From contig NZ_BAHC01000245.1 in NCBI RefSeq assembly GCF_000298195.1, positions 1-64,000 of the forward strand: a DNA stretch of 64,000 bases, written 5' to 3'. The translations under genes and the position numbers were made by a program. Positions within the stretch are counted from its first letter, which is position 1; each line of letters opens with the position of its first letter. The notes under the pieces are model-generated. The model saw nothing but the letters and a program-made list of their open reading frames with translations. It did no database searches and was not told the origin of the DNA. Shown piece by piece: positions 18,458-26,207 of the stretch. The stretch is from Gordonia rhizosphera NBRC 16068. Lineage in GTDB: Bacteria > Actinomycetota > Actinomycetes > Mycobacteriales > Mycobacteriaceae.

Positions 18458-18480
18458 TGACTCGCAGAGCGTAGCGCGCG
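18458..18480 (-). promoter_or_regulatory. Conserved leader/promoter element upstream of SARP copy 2
   Basis: This 23-bp element is identical to 6943-6965. On the minus strand it holds TACGCT (18468-18473), a possible -10 hexamer 35 bases before the ATG. The sequence upstream of it differs between the two copies. Confidence 0.5.
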
Positions 18481-18665
18481 CACGACGAGATGGTGATGGT
18501 TGAGTCTCGTCGGACCTGCCTAGCCGCAGAAACGGAGTCGGGGAGCGGGTGACCGGATGTATACCGCCCGGCGAATATCCGGCATTCGCGGCGCGCCTGT
18601 GGCCGGCCGTCGATACCATCGTGGTCGCACCACGGCACCGGTGCTGAGCGACGGAGGGCGAGTAC

Positions 18666-18818
18666 ATGCGTGAGAATCCGGCGGCCGGACAACCGGAGGA
18701 TCCCGACTATTGGCGTCGGAAGTCTCCCCACGAGTTCGCCGGTCAGCCGGAGGATCCGGAGGCCTGGGAGGAGCAGGAGGAGGATTCCTCACCCAACGTG
18801 CCGCCGGCGATGGACTGA
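18666..18818 (+). CDS. 50-residue acidic protein with an internal repeat
   Basis: This small ORF is preceded by CGGAGGG seven bases before its ATG. It contains two related units, AGQPEDPDYWRRKSPHEF and AGQPEDPEAWEEQEEDSS, and ends in NVPPAMD. Its composition is very acidic and Pro-rich with no hydrophobic core, so it is probably unstructured. I do not recognise a family. It sits behind the divergent leader of SARP copy 2 and before the convergent DUF4429 gene. Confidence 0.6.
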   Translation: MRENPAAGQPEDPDYWRRKSPHEFAGQPEDPEAWEEQEEDSSPNVPPAMD

Positions 18819-18961
18819 GGTGATGGACCGAGCACCGAATGTTGCTGGCGAGGGGTTCCAGCTGCGCCCCTGGCGGATGGAGCTGAGTTGTTCAATGAGT
18901 TCTCGGGCGTCGTCGCGTAGTCGCCCACGAAGTAGCGCCAGGCTCAGAAGTGACCGTCTGG

Positions 18962-21172
18962 TCACGAGTTGTATCTGGATCTTGCCTTTGCCTTGACCAA
19001 CCGCTCATCGATCGAGGTGCTCCGTCCACCGACTGGGCATGCCCGTTGGTATCGCTCGAGAACGGCGATTTCGGCCGCGATGTCCCCGGCCTTGCGATGC
19101 AGAATTGCGGCCTGCTCTGTGAACCAGGGAGCAGGCGAGTCGCCGTGAAAGCGCGCGTCTTGTTCGGCGGCGTCGATGCATTCGTGTAGGAGGGATAGCG
19201 CGTCCTCATACCGGTTTGCACGCTTGAGTTCGTTGATCGGTTCGACCCATTCGACGAGATCCTGCCCACGGACCAGCCGGCGTCTCTGGTCCTCGGCTTC
19301 GCGTCCGCCCGCGGCCAGTCGTTCACGTCGGAGTTGAGCTTGATCTTCGGCGTCTTGTCGTGCTCGCGCTGCTCCCTCGGTCTCATCCTCGCGCGCGACG
19401 ACGCGTTCGTAGGGCCCAAGGGTGATCCTGGCGTGCGGCGTGGAGCCGTCGGACAGGTAGACACGGCAGCGGATCTCGACGTCATGCCCTGGATGGTCAT
19501 CGCGACGGATGACATCGCGGACGATGTCCGACTCAAACGCTCCGACAACGCCGACCAGGCGCTGATCGACATAGACCGCGACGCGGCCCCGACCTCGCGG
19601 ATGGTGGTCAAGCTCGCGGACCACCGCCTTTGTGTAATAGGCCTGTCCCCTGGGTACTTGAGCCTTGTTAAGGATCGCGATGATGACGTCCATGTAGTCT
19701 TTCTCGCGCGCGAGTTCGGCCGCCTCGGGGAGTACGACCTCACGTGTCGGTAGCGGATCGACCAGCACGGTCTGCTTCGGATCGTTCCCCGGCTCACGTT
19801 CTGCATTCACCGCGACAGCCGGCGAGGGTCCCCGCAGCCCGGCGAGTTCACGGGCCCGAGCCAACCGGGTCCGCAGACTCTTCGTGCCTGCGTGTGACGG
19901 ATCGGCGCGGAAGTAGCGTTCGAGTACGACGACCTCGCCTTCGTAGTTCTTGAGTGAGCGGTAGATGATCGCAGTTTGCTCGGTGGGCCATGAGACTGGG
20001 CAGGAAAACCACACGGCCGCATAATGTTCAGCCGCTGTGATGCAAGCGTCGAGTAGTGCCAACGCGCGTTCGGTGTCTCCATCGGCACGAGCTTGGGCCA
20101 CGTCGGGGCGGTATGTCTCGAAGTCGCGGCCGTTGATGAGCTTTGCTGCGTCTGCCTCTTCCATCTGACGCAACAACCCGACATCGGTCAGCCGTTCGCT
20201 ACCGTCGGGGCTTTGTCGGCCCGGCCATCTTGGTCGGTCGACGTACGCCCAGTCTGGTTCGCGTTCCTCGGTGGGGTCGAGGGTGACTCGCGCCGACCAT
20301 TCATCGTGGTCGTTGGTCGCCCAGATCCGCGCGTCTACGACCGCTCGCTGGCGTGCCTTCTTTGCGCGCAGAACCTGCGCTTGCACGGCAGATGCGCGCT
20401 CCGCCGGAACGTACCCGACCTTGTGTTCTTCGACGTAAACCGCAACGGCGTGGCGATCGTGAGGATTCTTGGGCTCAGCGACGAGTTCGGCCTCCCGCCA
20501 GATCTGACCGCCCAACGGTTTTCCCGCGTGGTGAAAAAGTCGTGCGAAGGATTTCGGCTGATAGCTCTCGCCAGCGACCTCCATGTCTTTCACGGACAGG
20601 CGCGCGGCTTCACGGGGTTTCGAGACCTGTGGCGCCCCGGCGTCGGCAACGCGTCGCCCTCGTTCGACCTGCAGGCCGGTACGAGCGTTGCTCAGCCGCT
20701 GGTCTGCCGGAGATTGCGGGACGTTGGGCGAGTTCGAGGGGAAATCGGGGCGCAGCGAACTGCCTCTGGGCGTGATGGTTTCTGCGTTGTTCGGGACCGG
20801 TGCTGCCGCTGCGTTGGTGTCCGGCACAATCACGTCGGGGCGAGATCGATTGATCTCGGCGACGTGCACCAGCCAGTCCCGCAACTGCTCGAACGCGGGC
20901 TGCTTCTTTCTGGTGAAGACCACGGTAAATGGGTCGCCAGCTACCGGTTTCGTCGGACTCGCGCCAGCGACCACTACCTGAAGATGGCCATTGACCAGAC
21001 GAGTGGCTGCCCTGTACTGAACCCCAACCACAGACTCCAGCGGAACACGAATTCCCGTGCCGAACGCTGCGGCGGTGAGGGTTCCGTTGACCTTTGCGAT
21101 CGAGGTCCTATCGACGTCGAATCGAGCGCCGTGGCCCTCAAAGCTGGTTGTTGGGGTGTCCCATGTGTTCAA
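18962..21172 (-). CDS. DUF4429 + HIRAN-like + TPR-like multidomain protein
   Basis: This 736-residue protein begins at a TTG with GAGGCGGG upstream. An N-terminal PH-like DUF4429 domain (residues about 8-100: GTGIRVPLESVVGVQY, FTVVFTRKKQPAFEQL) is followed by a charged linker. A HIRAN-like domain (about 195-300: VAGESYQPKSF, ELVAEPKNPHDRHAVAVYVE, KVGYVP) and a TPR-like segment (about 310-430) come next. A second, weaker HIRAN-like unit (about 485-600) and a second TPR-like segment (about 640-730) complete an internal duplication. HIRAN domains bind DNA ends in other proteins. Third positions look less GC-rich than in neighbours, suggesting transfer. The function is unknown. Confidence 0.8.
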   Translation of the reverse strand: MNTWDTPTTSFEGHGARFDVDRTSIAKVNGTLTAAAFGTGIRVPLESVVGVQYRAATRLVNGHLQVVVAGASPTKPVAGDPFTVVFTRKKQPAFEQLRDWLVHVAEINRSRPDVIVPDTNAAAAPVPNNAETITPRGSSLRPDFPSNSPNVPQSPADQRLSNARTGLQVERGRRVADAGAPQVSKPREAARLSVKDMEVAGESYQPKSFARLFHHAGKPLGGQIWREAELVAEPKNPHDRHAVAVYVEEHKVGYVPAERASAVQAQVLRAKKARQRAVVDARIWATNDHDEWSARVTLDPTEEREPDWAYVDRPRWPGRQSPDGSERLTDVGLLRQMEEADAAKLINGRDFETYRPDVAQARADGDTERALALLDACITAAEHYAAVWFSCPVSWPTEQTAIIYRSLKNYEGEVVVLERYFRADPSHAGTKSLRTRLARARELAGLRGPSPAVAVNAEREPGNDPKQTVLVDPLPTREVVLPEAAELAREKDYMDVIIAILNKAQVPRGQAYYTKAVVRELDHHPRGRGRVAVYVDQRLVGVVGAFESDIVRDVIRRDDHPGHDVEIRCRVYLSDGSTPHARITLGPYERVVAREDETEGAARARQDAEDQAQLRRERLAAGGREAEDQRRRLVRGQDLVEWVEPINELKRANRYEDALSLLHECIDAAEQDARFHGDSPAPWFTEQAAILHRKAGDIAAEIAVLERYQRACPVGGRSTSIDERLVKAKARSRYNS

Positions 21173-21438
21173 TTACGCAACCCGCCTCATCGGCTGATGC
21201 CTCTCTCGTGCGTCCGGTCCCTTGGTCATCGTGCAGGAGCGAGAATATCGGCGGGGTGCGACACCCGTCACGTTCACGCCGCTACTCGATCAATCCGTAC
21301 ACCGCTGTGGCGATGAAACTCAGGTTGTGCGATCGCGGTGCGCAGGCGGGCCATGCGGAAAGAACGACGCGCGGGCCGGCTCTCGCCCCGCGCGAGGAGG
21401 TCGTCGCGGGTGATTGTCTGAGGCATGACCACCCGATG

Positions 21439-21478
21439 CCATGAGGACCGTCGCTTGCTGGCGCTTCGCTCCTCATGG
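21439..21478. repeat. Inverted repeat, 9-bp arms
   Basis: CCATGAGGA (21439-21447) pairs with TCCTCATGG (21470-21478) around a 22-base loop containing CGCTTGCTGGCGCTTCGC. It lies in the remnant region and may be part of a REP-like element or a terminator. Confidence 0.5.
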
Positions 21479-21634
21479 AGCGGGGACCTTTGCATGCTCG
21501 GTTCTCAGGGTCTTGCCGAGGTTCGGCGAGCGTGCTCCTCCGGACCCGAGTGCTACGCCTCGGAAGTCGTCTCCCCGAACTTGGCGGTGACGCTTCGGCG
21601 AACTCAAGGCGCGACGCACATACTCGTCGCGGAA

Positions 21635-21790
21635 GAGCCCGCTGCCGTGCAGGGCGCAGCGTGATGCGAGTCGGGCCAACCCGTCGGCGCCCTCGTTGAG
21701 TGGCCGGTGTGACCGTGCAGCCACTCGATCGAAAAGCTGTGCTGCCGAGCATGAATGCGCTGCCGGGCCTGCACCAGTCCGGCCCTGCCT
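21635..21790 (-). pseudogene. Frameshifted RNase HI-like C-terminal fragment
   Basis: In one minus-strand frame I read ARQHSFSIEWLHGHTGH, and in the next frame, beginning at the same bases, PLNEGADGLARLASR. Joined, IEWLHGHTGH plus PLNEGADGLARLA matches the C-terminal part of type 1 RNase H, including the flexible-loop histidine and the last catalytic Asp. The frameshift falls around 21706. No complete N-terminal half with the first catalytic Asp is visible, so this is a decayed copy. The family is inferred from motifs only. Confidence 0.45.
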
Positions 21791-21885
21791 GTCGATCGGG
21801 TCGTGGTGTAGCCGGTCGGCAGCAGTCAAGTCTCCCTGCCGAGACTTGACTGCCCGCATCAGTTCCGCGTCGCCGCTGCGCGTCG

Positions 21886-23157
21886 TCATTCTTCGCGCCG
21901 ACCGCGCTTGCGGTTGCCACTGTGGTACGAATCCCGCGTCATTTTCGACGCGTAGGCGGCACCGGCGACCGGCACGCTCGCCGACAGCCCCTCGATCATC
22001 CGGATCTCGCCCTCGATCACCGCCCGATCCTCCTCGCCGGCCATCTGCGCCGCGGACCGCAACCGCTCCCGCGACGCCTGCAGGTAGGCCTCGCCGGCAA
22101 CAACATCCCCGGACTCGTACGCGCGCGACGCCTCGAGCTTCGCGGCCTGCCCCTCCTGATACAGCTTCTCCGACTGCACCTTCGGATCGGGCACCCGCTC
22201 GCCGAGTTCGTCACCGGGCACCACGTTCACCGAGATCGGCAGCGACACCGTGTGCTCGGTCAGCGTCGCGGTCTCGACATACAGCAGCTCCAGCTCCGCG
22301 ACCTGCGCCAACCCCAGCGCGGCCAGCCCGTCGACCTTCATCCGCAGCAACAGCTTGCGCGCCTCGAGCGCATACAGGTCGCCGAGTTCGATCATCACCT
22401 CGGTATCGCCGATCTGGTGCGCGGGTAGATCGTTGTACAGCGACACCTCGTGCACCTGCGGCACCCACCGCACAGTGAGCGTCACCGCCTGCGCGGACTT
22501 CGCCAGCAAGCCGGCGACCTCTCCCGCGATCGCTGCGCCGGCGGCGTCCGGATCGTCGGCGAACACGTGGTTGCCGTTGCCCGCCCTTGCGATCACCGAC
22601 AGCAGCGACTCGTCGTAGCCGCGGCCGTAGCCGAGGGTCGAGGTGACGATACCGTCGGCGGCCGCCTTCGCGGTGATGCCGGCGAACTCGTCGTGGTCCC
22701 GGATCCCGGCGTTGACGTGGCCGTCGGAGATCACCAGCACCGTGCCGCCGCGCACCCCGGCCTTCCGGGCGCCGCGTCGGAGTTCCTGCAGGCCACGCAG
22801 GTACCCGGACGACAGGTCGGTGCATCCGCCGGGCGTGATCGTGGAGATGAGATCGACGGCGCCGGCTTTGTCGGACAGTGGCGCGGCCGGGATGACCACC
22901 TGAGCGGCGTCGTCGAAGGTGACGACCCCGAACACGTCGGACGGATCGAGCTGCGCGACCACCCCCGCGAGGGCCTTCTGCGCCCCGGCGAGCGGGGGCC
23001 CGGACATCGAACCGCTGCGATCGAGCACCACCTGCAGGGCGGTGGGGGCGCGGTCGACCTGCGGACCTTCGGGGGCCTGCAACTCCAGCAGAACGGTGAC
23101 CTCGTCGGTGGCCTCGAGGGCCAGGACGTTGACGTCGAGTGCGGCAGAGAATTTCAT
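21886..23157 (-). CDS. von Willebrand factor type A domain protein
   Basis: This 423-residue protein carries a VWA domain at about residues 38-215 with an intact MIDAS: DRSGSMSG near 46, and the Thr/Asp positions in TPGGCTDLSSGYL and VLVISDGHVNAGI. The C-terminal half is beta-rich and ends in a helical segment with EEDRAVIEGEIRMIEGLSA. There is no signal peptide or membrane helix, so it is cytosolic. Such stand-alone VWA proteins bind a partner protein through a divalent metal; the partner is unknown. A perfect inverted repeat lies 54-81 bp upstream. Confidence 0.88.
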   Translation of the reverse strand: MKFSAALDVNVLALEATDEVTVLLELQAPEGPQVDRAPTALQVVLDRSGSMSGPPLAGAQKALAGVVAQLDPSDVFGVVTFDDAAQVVIPAAPLSDKAGAVDLISTITPGGCTDLSSGYLRGLQELRRGARKAGVRGGTVLVISDGHVNAGIRDHDEFAGITAKAAADGIVTSTLGYGRGYDESLLSVIARAGNGNHVFADDPDAAGAAIAGEVAGLLAKSAQAVTLTVRWVPQVHEVSLYNDLPAHQIGDTEVMIELGDLYALEARKLLLRMKVDGLAALGLAQVAELELLYVETATLTEHTVSLPISVNVVPGDELGERVPDPKVQSEKLYQEGQAAKLEASRAYESGDVVAGEAYLQASRERLRSAAQMAGEEDRAVIEGEIRMIEGLSASVPVAGAAYASKMTRDSYHSGNRKRGRREE

Positions 23158-23210
23158 CGCGAACCCTTTCTCGTGCCCCGGCGTCGCACCGAGGAGACTT
23201 TACGTGTTTC

Positions 23211-23238
23211 CGAGATTACCTCTTTGCGCGTAATCTCG
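23211..23238. promoter_or_regulatory. Inverted repeat upstream of the VWA gene
   Basis: CGAGATTAC (23211-23219) and GTAATCTCG (23230-23238) form a perfect 9-bp inverted repeat with a 10-base spacer, 54-81 bp upstream of the VWA start. Position and symmetry suggest an operator. No matching regulator is adjacent. Confidence 0.45.
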
Positions 23239-23258
23239 CATAGTCGGTTGGCGGCGTT

Positions 23259-23276
23259 TGGTCGGTCAACCGACCA
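23259..23276. promoter_or_regulatory. 18-bp perfect palindrome downstream of the GDSL gene
   Basis: TGGTCGGTCAACCGACCA lies 13 bp past the stop of the GDSL hydrolase on the minus strand and about 100 bp upstream of the VWA gene. With a 2-base centre it is too tight for a good RNA hairpin, so an operator is more likely than a terminator. Confidence 0.4.
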
Positions 23277-23289
23277 TGCCCACATCGTC

Positions 23290-23988
23290 TCAGGCGGTAC
23301 CGACAATTCCGGCGTCAGCGACCGCGCCATACCCCGCGAGCGACCTCGTCACCTCCGAGGCGACCACCGCCTGCCCGGCCATGGTCAGGTGGATGTGGTC
23401 GCTGCTGAGCCAGTTCCCCCGCAGCCGGGCGGGATGATCCCAGAACTCGGTCAGCACCGCGTCGTAGCGGGCGGCGACCCGGCGGACGATGTCGGCGAAC
23501 TCGACGAACTGGGGGCGCAGCGAGCGAAACTCGTCGACGAAGACGTCGGCGAGGGTGAACATCGACAGCGTGGCCCCGGTCGTGGCCACCATCGAGCACA
23601 AGGTGTCGAGGTCGTCCTCCACGTCGCGTGGGTCGGCACCGTGCAGAAACAGGTCGTTGCCGCCGCACGAGATGTGCACCAGATCCGGCCGGAAATCGAG
23701 GACGCTGCCGAGCTGCTCGGTTTCGACGTCGAGGATCGTGGCGCCGATCCGGCCGGTATTGAGGTAGGCGAAGTCCGGGCGCGACCCGAGGGCATCGGCC
23801 ACCCGATCGGCCCACGAGATGTCGGCGTACCCCGGCCACGGGTCGCCGACACCGGCGGCGATGGAGTCGCCGATGACCGCGTAGCGCCGCCACCCGGTGT
23901 CGGCCAGCAACTGCCGGGCGGTGGCCGGGGACAGGACCAGCGGGTCGTCGGACTCGGAGTAAATGGGTGCGATGTCGTTGATGGTCAT
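23290..23988 (-). CDS. SGNH/GDSL-family hydrolase
   Basis: This 232-residue protein has the SGNH blocks: block I YAVIGDSIAAGVGDPW near residue 40, the Gly block TGRIGATI, block III SCGGNDLFLHG near 110, and the catalytic Asp-x-x-His in SSDHIHLTMAGQ near 200. It is a lipase- or esterase-like hydrolase with no signal peptide. Its ATG overlaps the stop of the MFS gene as ATGA, so the two are co-translated. The enzyme may act on the same compound that the transporter exports. Confidence 0.9.
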   Translation of the reverse strand: MTINDIAPIYSESDDPLVLSPATARQLLADTGWRRYAVIGDSIAAGVGDPWPGYADISWADRVADALGSRPDFAYLNTGRIGATILDVETEQLGSVLDFRPDLVHISCGGNDLFLHGADPRDVEDDLDTLCSMVATTGATLSMFTLADVFVDEFRSLRPQFVEFADIVRRVAARYDAVLTEFWDHPARLRGNWLSSDHIHLTMAGQAVVASEVTRSLAGYGAVADAGIVGTA

Positions 23989-25427
23989 CGGTTCGTCTCC
24001 TCGGCGGGGGTGTTGATGATTGCGGTGGAGTTGGGTCGGGTCGGGATGGCGATGCAGGCGGCCGCGGCCAGAGCGACGGCGGCGCACACGGCGAACAGGG
24101 TGTGGAAGGCGGTCAGCGGTCGGCCGGGATCGGCGGCGAGTATCGCGGCGAGGATGGCGACACCCAGCGCGCCACCGGCCTGCTGTGACGTCAGGTTCAT
24201 CCCGATTCCCGCGGCGAACTGTTGCGGCGGTGACGAACTCGCGGCCGAGGTGCCCAGCACCGTGATCGCCATGCCGATACCGGTGCCGCCGAGCACGCCG
24301 GCCGGCACCCACGCCGACCAGAGCGCGGGGTCGGCGCCCCACACGCCGGTGCTCATGTACAGCGTCGACGCGGCGAACAGCAGAGCGCCGATGACGCCGA
24401 GGCTGCGTTGGGTGTCCGCGGATGCGCGGCCCGCGACGACCGCACCGACCATGGCGGCGATTGCGCCGACGCTCATCGCCGCGGCTGATTCGAGGACCGT
24501 GAATCCCCAGATGGCATCGAGCCACAGTGGTCCGGCGAGCAGCCAGGCGAACATGGTGACCCCGAAGACGAACGACGCGGCGTTGGTCAACGCATACTCG
24601 CGGTTACGCCACAGGCCCACCGGGATGGCCGGACGCGGATGACGGCGCGAGCGCACCAGCGCCACCGCCAACAGCACCGCGCCGGCGCCGACGCACAGCC
24701 ACGTCCGCCAGTCCCAATCCCATTGCTGCCCTTCGGTGACGGCCGCGACCACGGCGCCGATACCCAGTGCTGTGGCGACCGTGCCGACGAGATCGGGCAG
24801 TCCGCGACCGCCGCGTGGCACGTCGGCGGCGATCAACACGCCGACCGTGACGAGGGCAGCGACCACCGGGACGTTGATCATGAACACCGACCGCCAGCCG
24901 AACCAATCGACCAGCGCACCGCCGATGCCGGGGCCGACCGTCGCCGCGAATCCGCCGGCCGCGGTCCATGCCGCGATCGCGGTCCCGATCCGTTCCGGGG
25001 CGGTGACACCGAGCACCAGGCCCAGGCCGGCGGGGATCATCAACGATGCCGATGCGCCCTGCAGGATGCGGCCGGCGATGAGCCAGCTGACGTCGGGGGC
25101 CAGCGCGCACAGCAGGGAGGTGAGTGCGAAACCGATTAGTGCACCCAGGAATACGCGTTTGCGGCCGATGGTGTCGGCGAATCGGCCGGCCGGGGTGAGA
25201 AAGGCCGCGAACGCCACCGCGTAGCCGCTGACCACCCAGGTGAGGGTCGTCGTCGGCACGGAGGTGAAGTCGTCGGCGATGGATGGGAAGGCGATGTTGA
25301 CGACGGACAGGTCGAGGAACGCGACGAACGCGGCACCGCAGGCGACGAGCAGTGCGAGCCGTGCCGATCGGGGGTCGACGGTGGGTGGGTGAGTCGGCAG
25401 GGTGTCCGACTCGAGTGCCTTGGTCAT
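23985..25427 (-). CDS. MFS drug exporter, DHA2 (14-helix) family
   Basis: This 480-residue protein is a proton-coupled multidrug exporter of the EmrB/QacA type. It has about 14 hydrophobic helices, the loop 2-3 motif GRFADTIGRKRVFLG near residue 82, and motif C in PGIGGALVDWFGWRSVFM near 163. The start is the ATG at 25427 with AGGAGG five bases upstream. It is divergent from the TetR gene, and the gap holds two matching palindromes, so it is almost certainly repressed by that regulator. The substrate is unknown. Confidence 0.93.
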   Translation of the reverse strand: MTKALESDTLPTHPPTVDPRSARLALLVACGAAFVAFLDLSVVNIAFPSIADDFTSVPTTTLTWVVSGYAVAFAAFLTPAGRFADTIGRKRVFLGALIGFALTSLLCALAPDVSWLIAGRILQGASASLMIPAGLGLVLGVTAPERIGTAIAAWTAAGGFAATVGPGIGGALVDWFGWRSVFMINVPVVAALVTVGVLIAADVPRGGRGLPDLVGTVATALGIGAVVAAVTEGQQWDWDWRTWLCVGAGAVLLAVALVRSRRHPRPAIPVGLWRNREYALTNAASFVFGVTMFAWLLAGPLWLDAIWGFTVLESAAAMSVGAIAAMVGAVVAGRASADTQRSLGVIGALLFAASTLYMSTGVWGADPALWSAWVPAGVLGGTGIGMAITVLGTSAASSSPPQQFAAGIGMNLTSQQAGGALGVAILAAILAADPGRPLTAFHTLFAVCAAVALAAAACIAIPTRPNSTAIINTPAEETNR

Positions 25428-25470
25428 GGGACTCCTCCTGGAGTCGAGGCGGGGCATGGACTACAAAGTG

Positions 25471-25488
25471 AACGGACGGTCGTGCGTT
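25471..25488. promoter_or_regulatory. TetR operator candidate, site 1
   Basis: AACGGACGGTCGTGCGTT fits the palindrome AACGNACGNNCGTNCGTT in all fixed positions. It lies 44 bp upstream of the MFS start. Its centre is 31 bp, about three helical turns, from the centre of site 2. Confidence 0.7.
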
Positions 25489-25501
25489 TAGTTGTGAGAT
25501 G

Positions 25502-25519
25502 ACCGTACGACCGATCGTT
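25502..25519. promoter_or_regulatory. TetR operator candidate, site 2
   Basis: ACCGTACGACCGATCGTT matches the same palindrome as site 1 with two changes and lies 35 bp upstream of the TetR start. Two spaced sites in the divergent promoter suggest cooperative repression of exporter and regulator together. Confidence 0.65.
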
Positions 25520-25553
25520 CGACTTTTCAAGAGGGCGGTGCCACGATGGACTC

Positions 25554-26168
25554 ATGACCGGACCGACGGAGATCTCGGACAAGCGCCTGCTGAAGGGTGC
25601 AAAGGCCCGCGCGACCATCGCGCGCCATGCCGCCGACGTCGCCTCGGTCGACGGTCTCACCGGTCTGAGCCTCGGCAAGCTGGCCGCCGACCTCGGGCTC
25701 AGCAAGAGCGGCGTGTCCACCCTGTTCGGCAGCAAGGAGAACCTGCAGCTGGCCGCGATCGAGGCGGCTCGCGAGGTGTTCGTCGACCACGTCATCGTCC
25801 CCGCGCTGCCCGAGCCGACGGGTATGCCGCGGCTGCGCGCGCTCGTCGACAACTGGCTGGCCTACGTCAGCGATCCCGTCATGCCGGGAGGGTGCTTCCG
25901 CGTCGCCACCACCGTCGAGTTCGACAGCCGCACCGGCCCGGTGCACGACGCGATCGACGCCGATCGCAAGGATTGGCAGGCGTTCCTGGAGAAAGAGATT
26001 CGAGCCGCGCAGACCCAGGGCCACCTGACCGGGCGGGAACCGCATGCCGTGGCCTTCGCCCTCGACGCCATTGTCGGGGCGGCCAACACCGGCGCGCGGA
26101 TGGGCGACGAGTCCGCGTTACCCACCGCACGGTCCATCATCGAGAATCTGCTCGGAGACGGCGCGTAG
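25554..26168 (+). CDS. TetR-family transcriptional regulator
   Basis: This 204-residue repressor has an N-terminal helix-turn-helix at about residues 22-65: ATIARHAADVASVDG, then LSLGKLAADLGLSKSGVSTL and FGSKENLQLAAIEAA. A C-terminal ligand-binding domain (VDNWLAYVSDPVMPGGCFRV) follows. It is transcribed away from the MFS-GDSL operon with two palindromic sites between them, so it probably controls that operon and itself. The ligand is likely an exported compound. Confidence 0.94.
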   Translation: MTGPTEISDKRLLKGAKARATIARHAADVASVDGLTGLSLGKLAADLGLSKSGVSTLFGSKENLQLAAIEAAREVFVDHVIVPALPEPTGMPRLRALVDNWLAYVSDPVMPGGCFRVATTVEFDSRTGPVHDAIDADRKDWQAFLEKEIRAAQTQGHLTGREPHAVAFALDAIVGAANTGARMGDESALPTARSIIENLLGDGA

Positions 26169-26207
26169 TCTGCAACCCGGACCAGGTTTCGTGACGAAGG
26201 GGGCCAG

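Larger units (their letters stand above)
21173..21885. other. About 700 bp of gene remnants and repeat-like sequence
   Basis: No intact gene is supported between the DUF4429 and VWA genes. The stretch contains a likely RNase H fragment (21635-21790) and an inverted repeat (21439-21478). A possible 50-residue minus-strand frame ending near 21274 starts MPQTITRDDLLARGESRPAR. The composition is patchy and several frames are coding-like over short distances, which fits decay. Confidence 0.5.
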
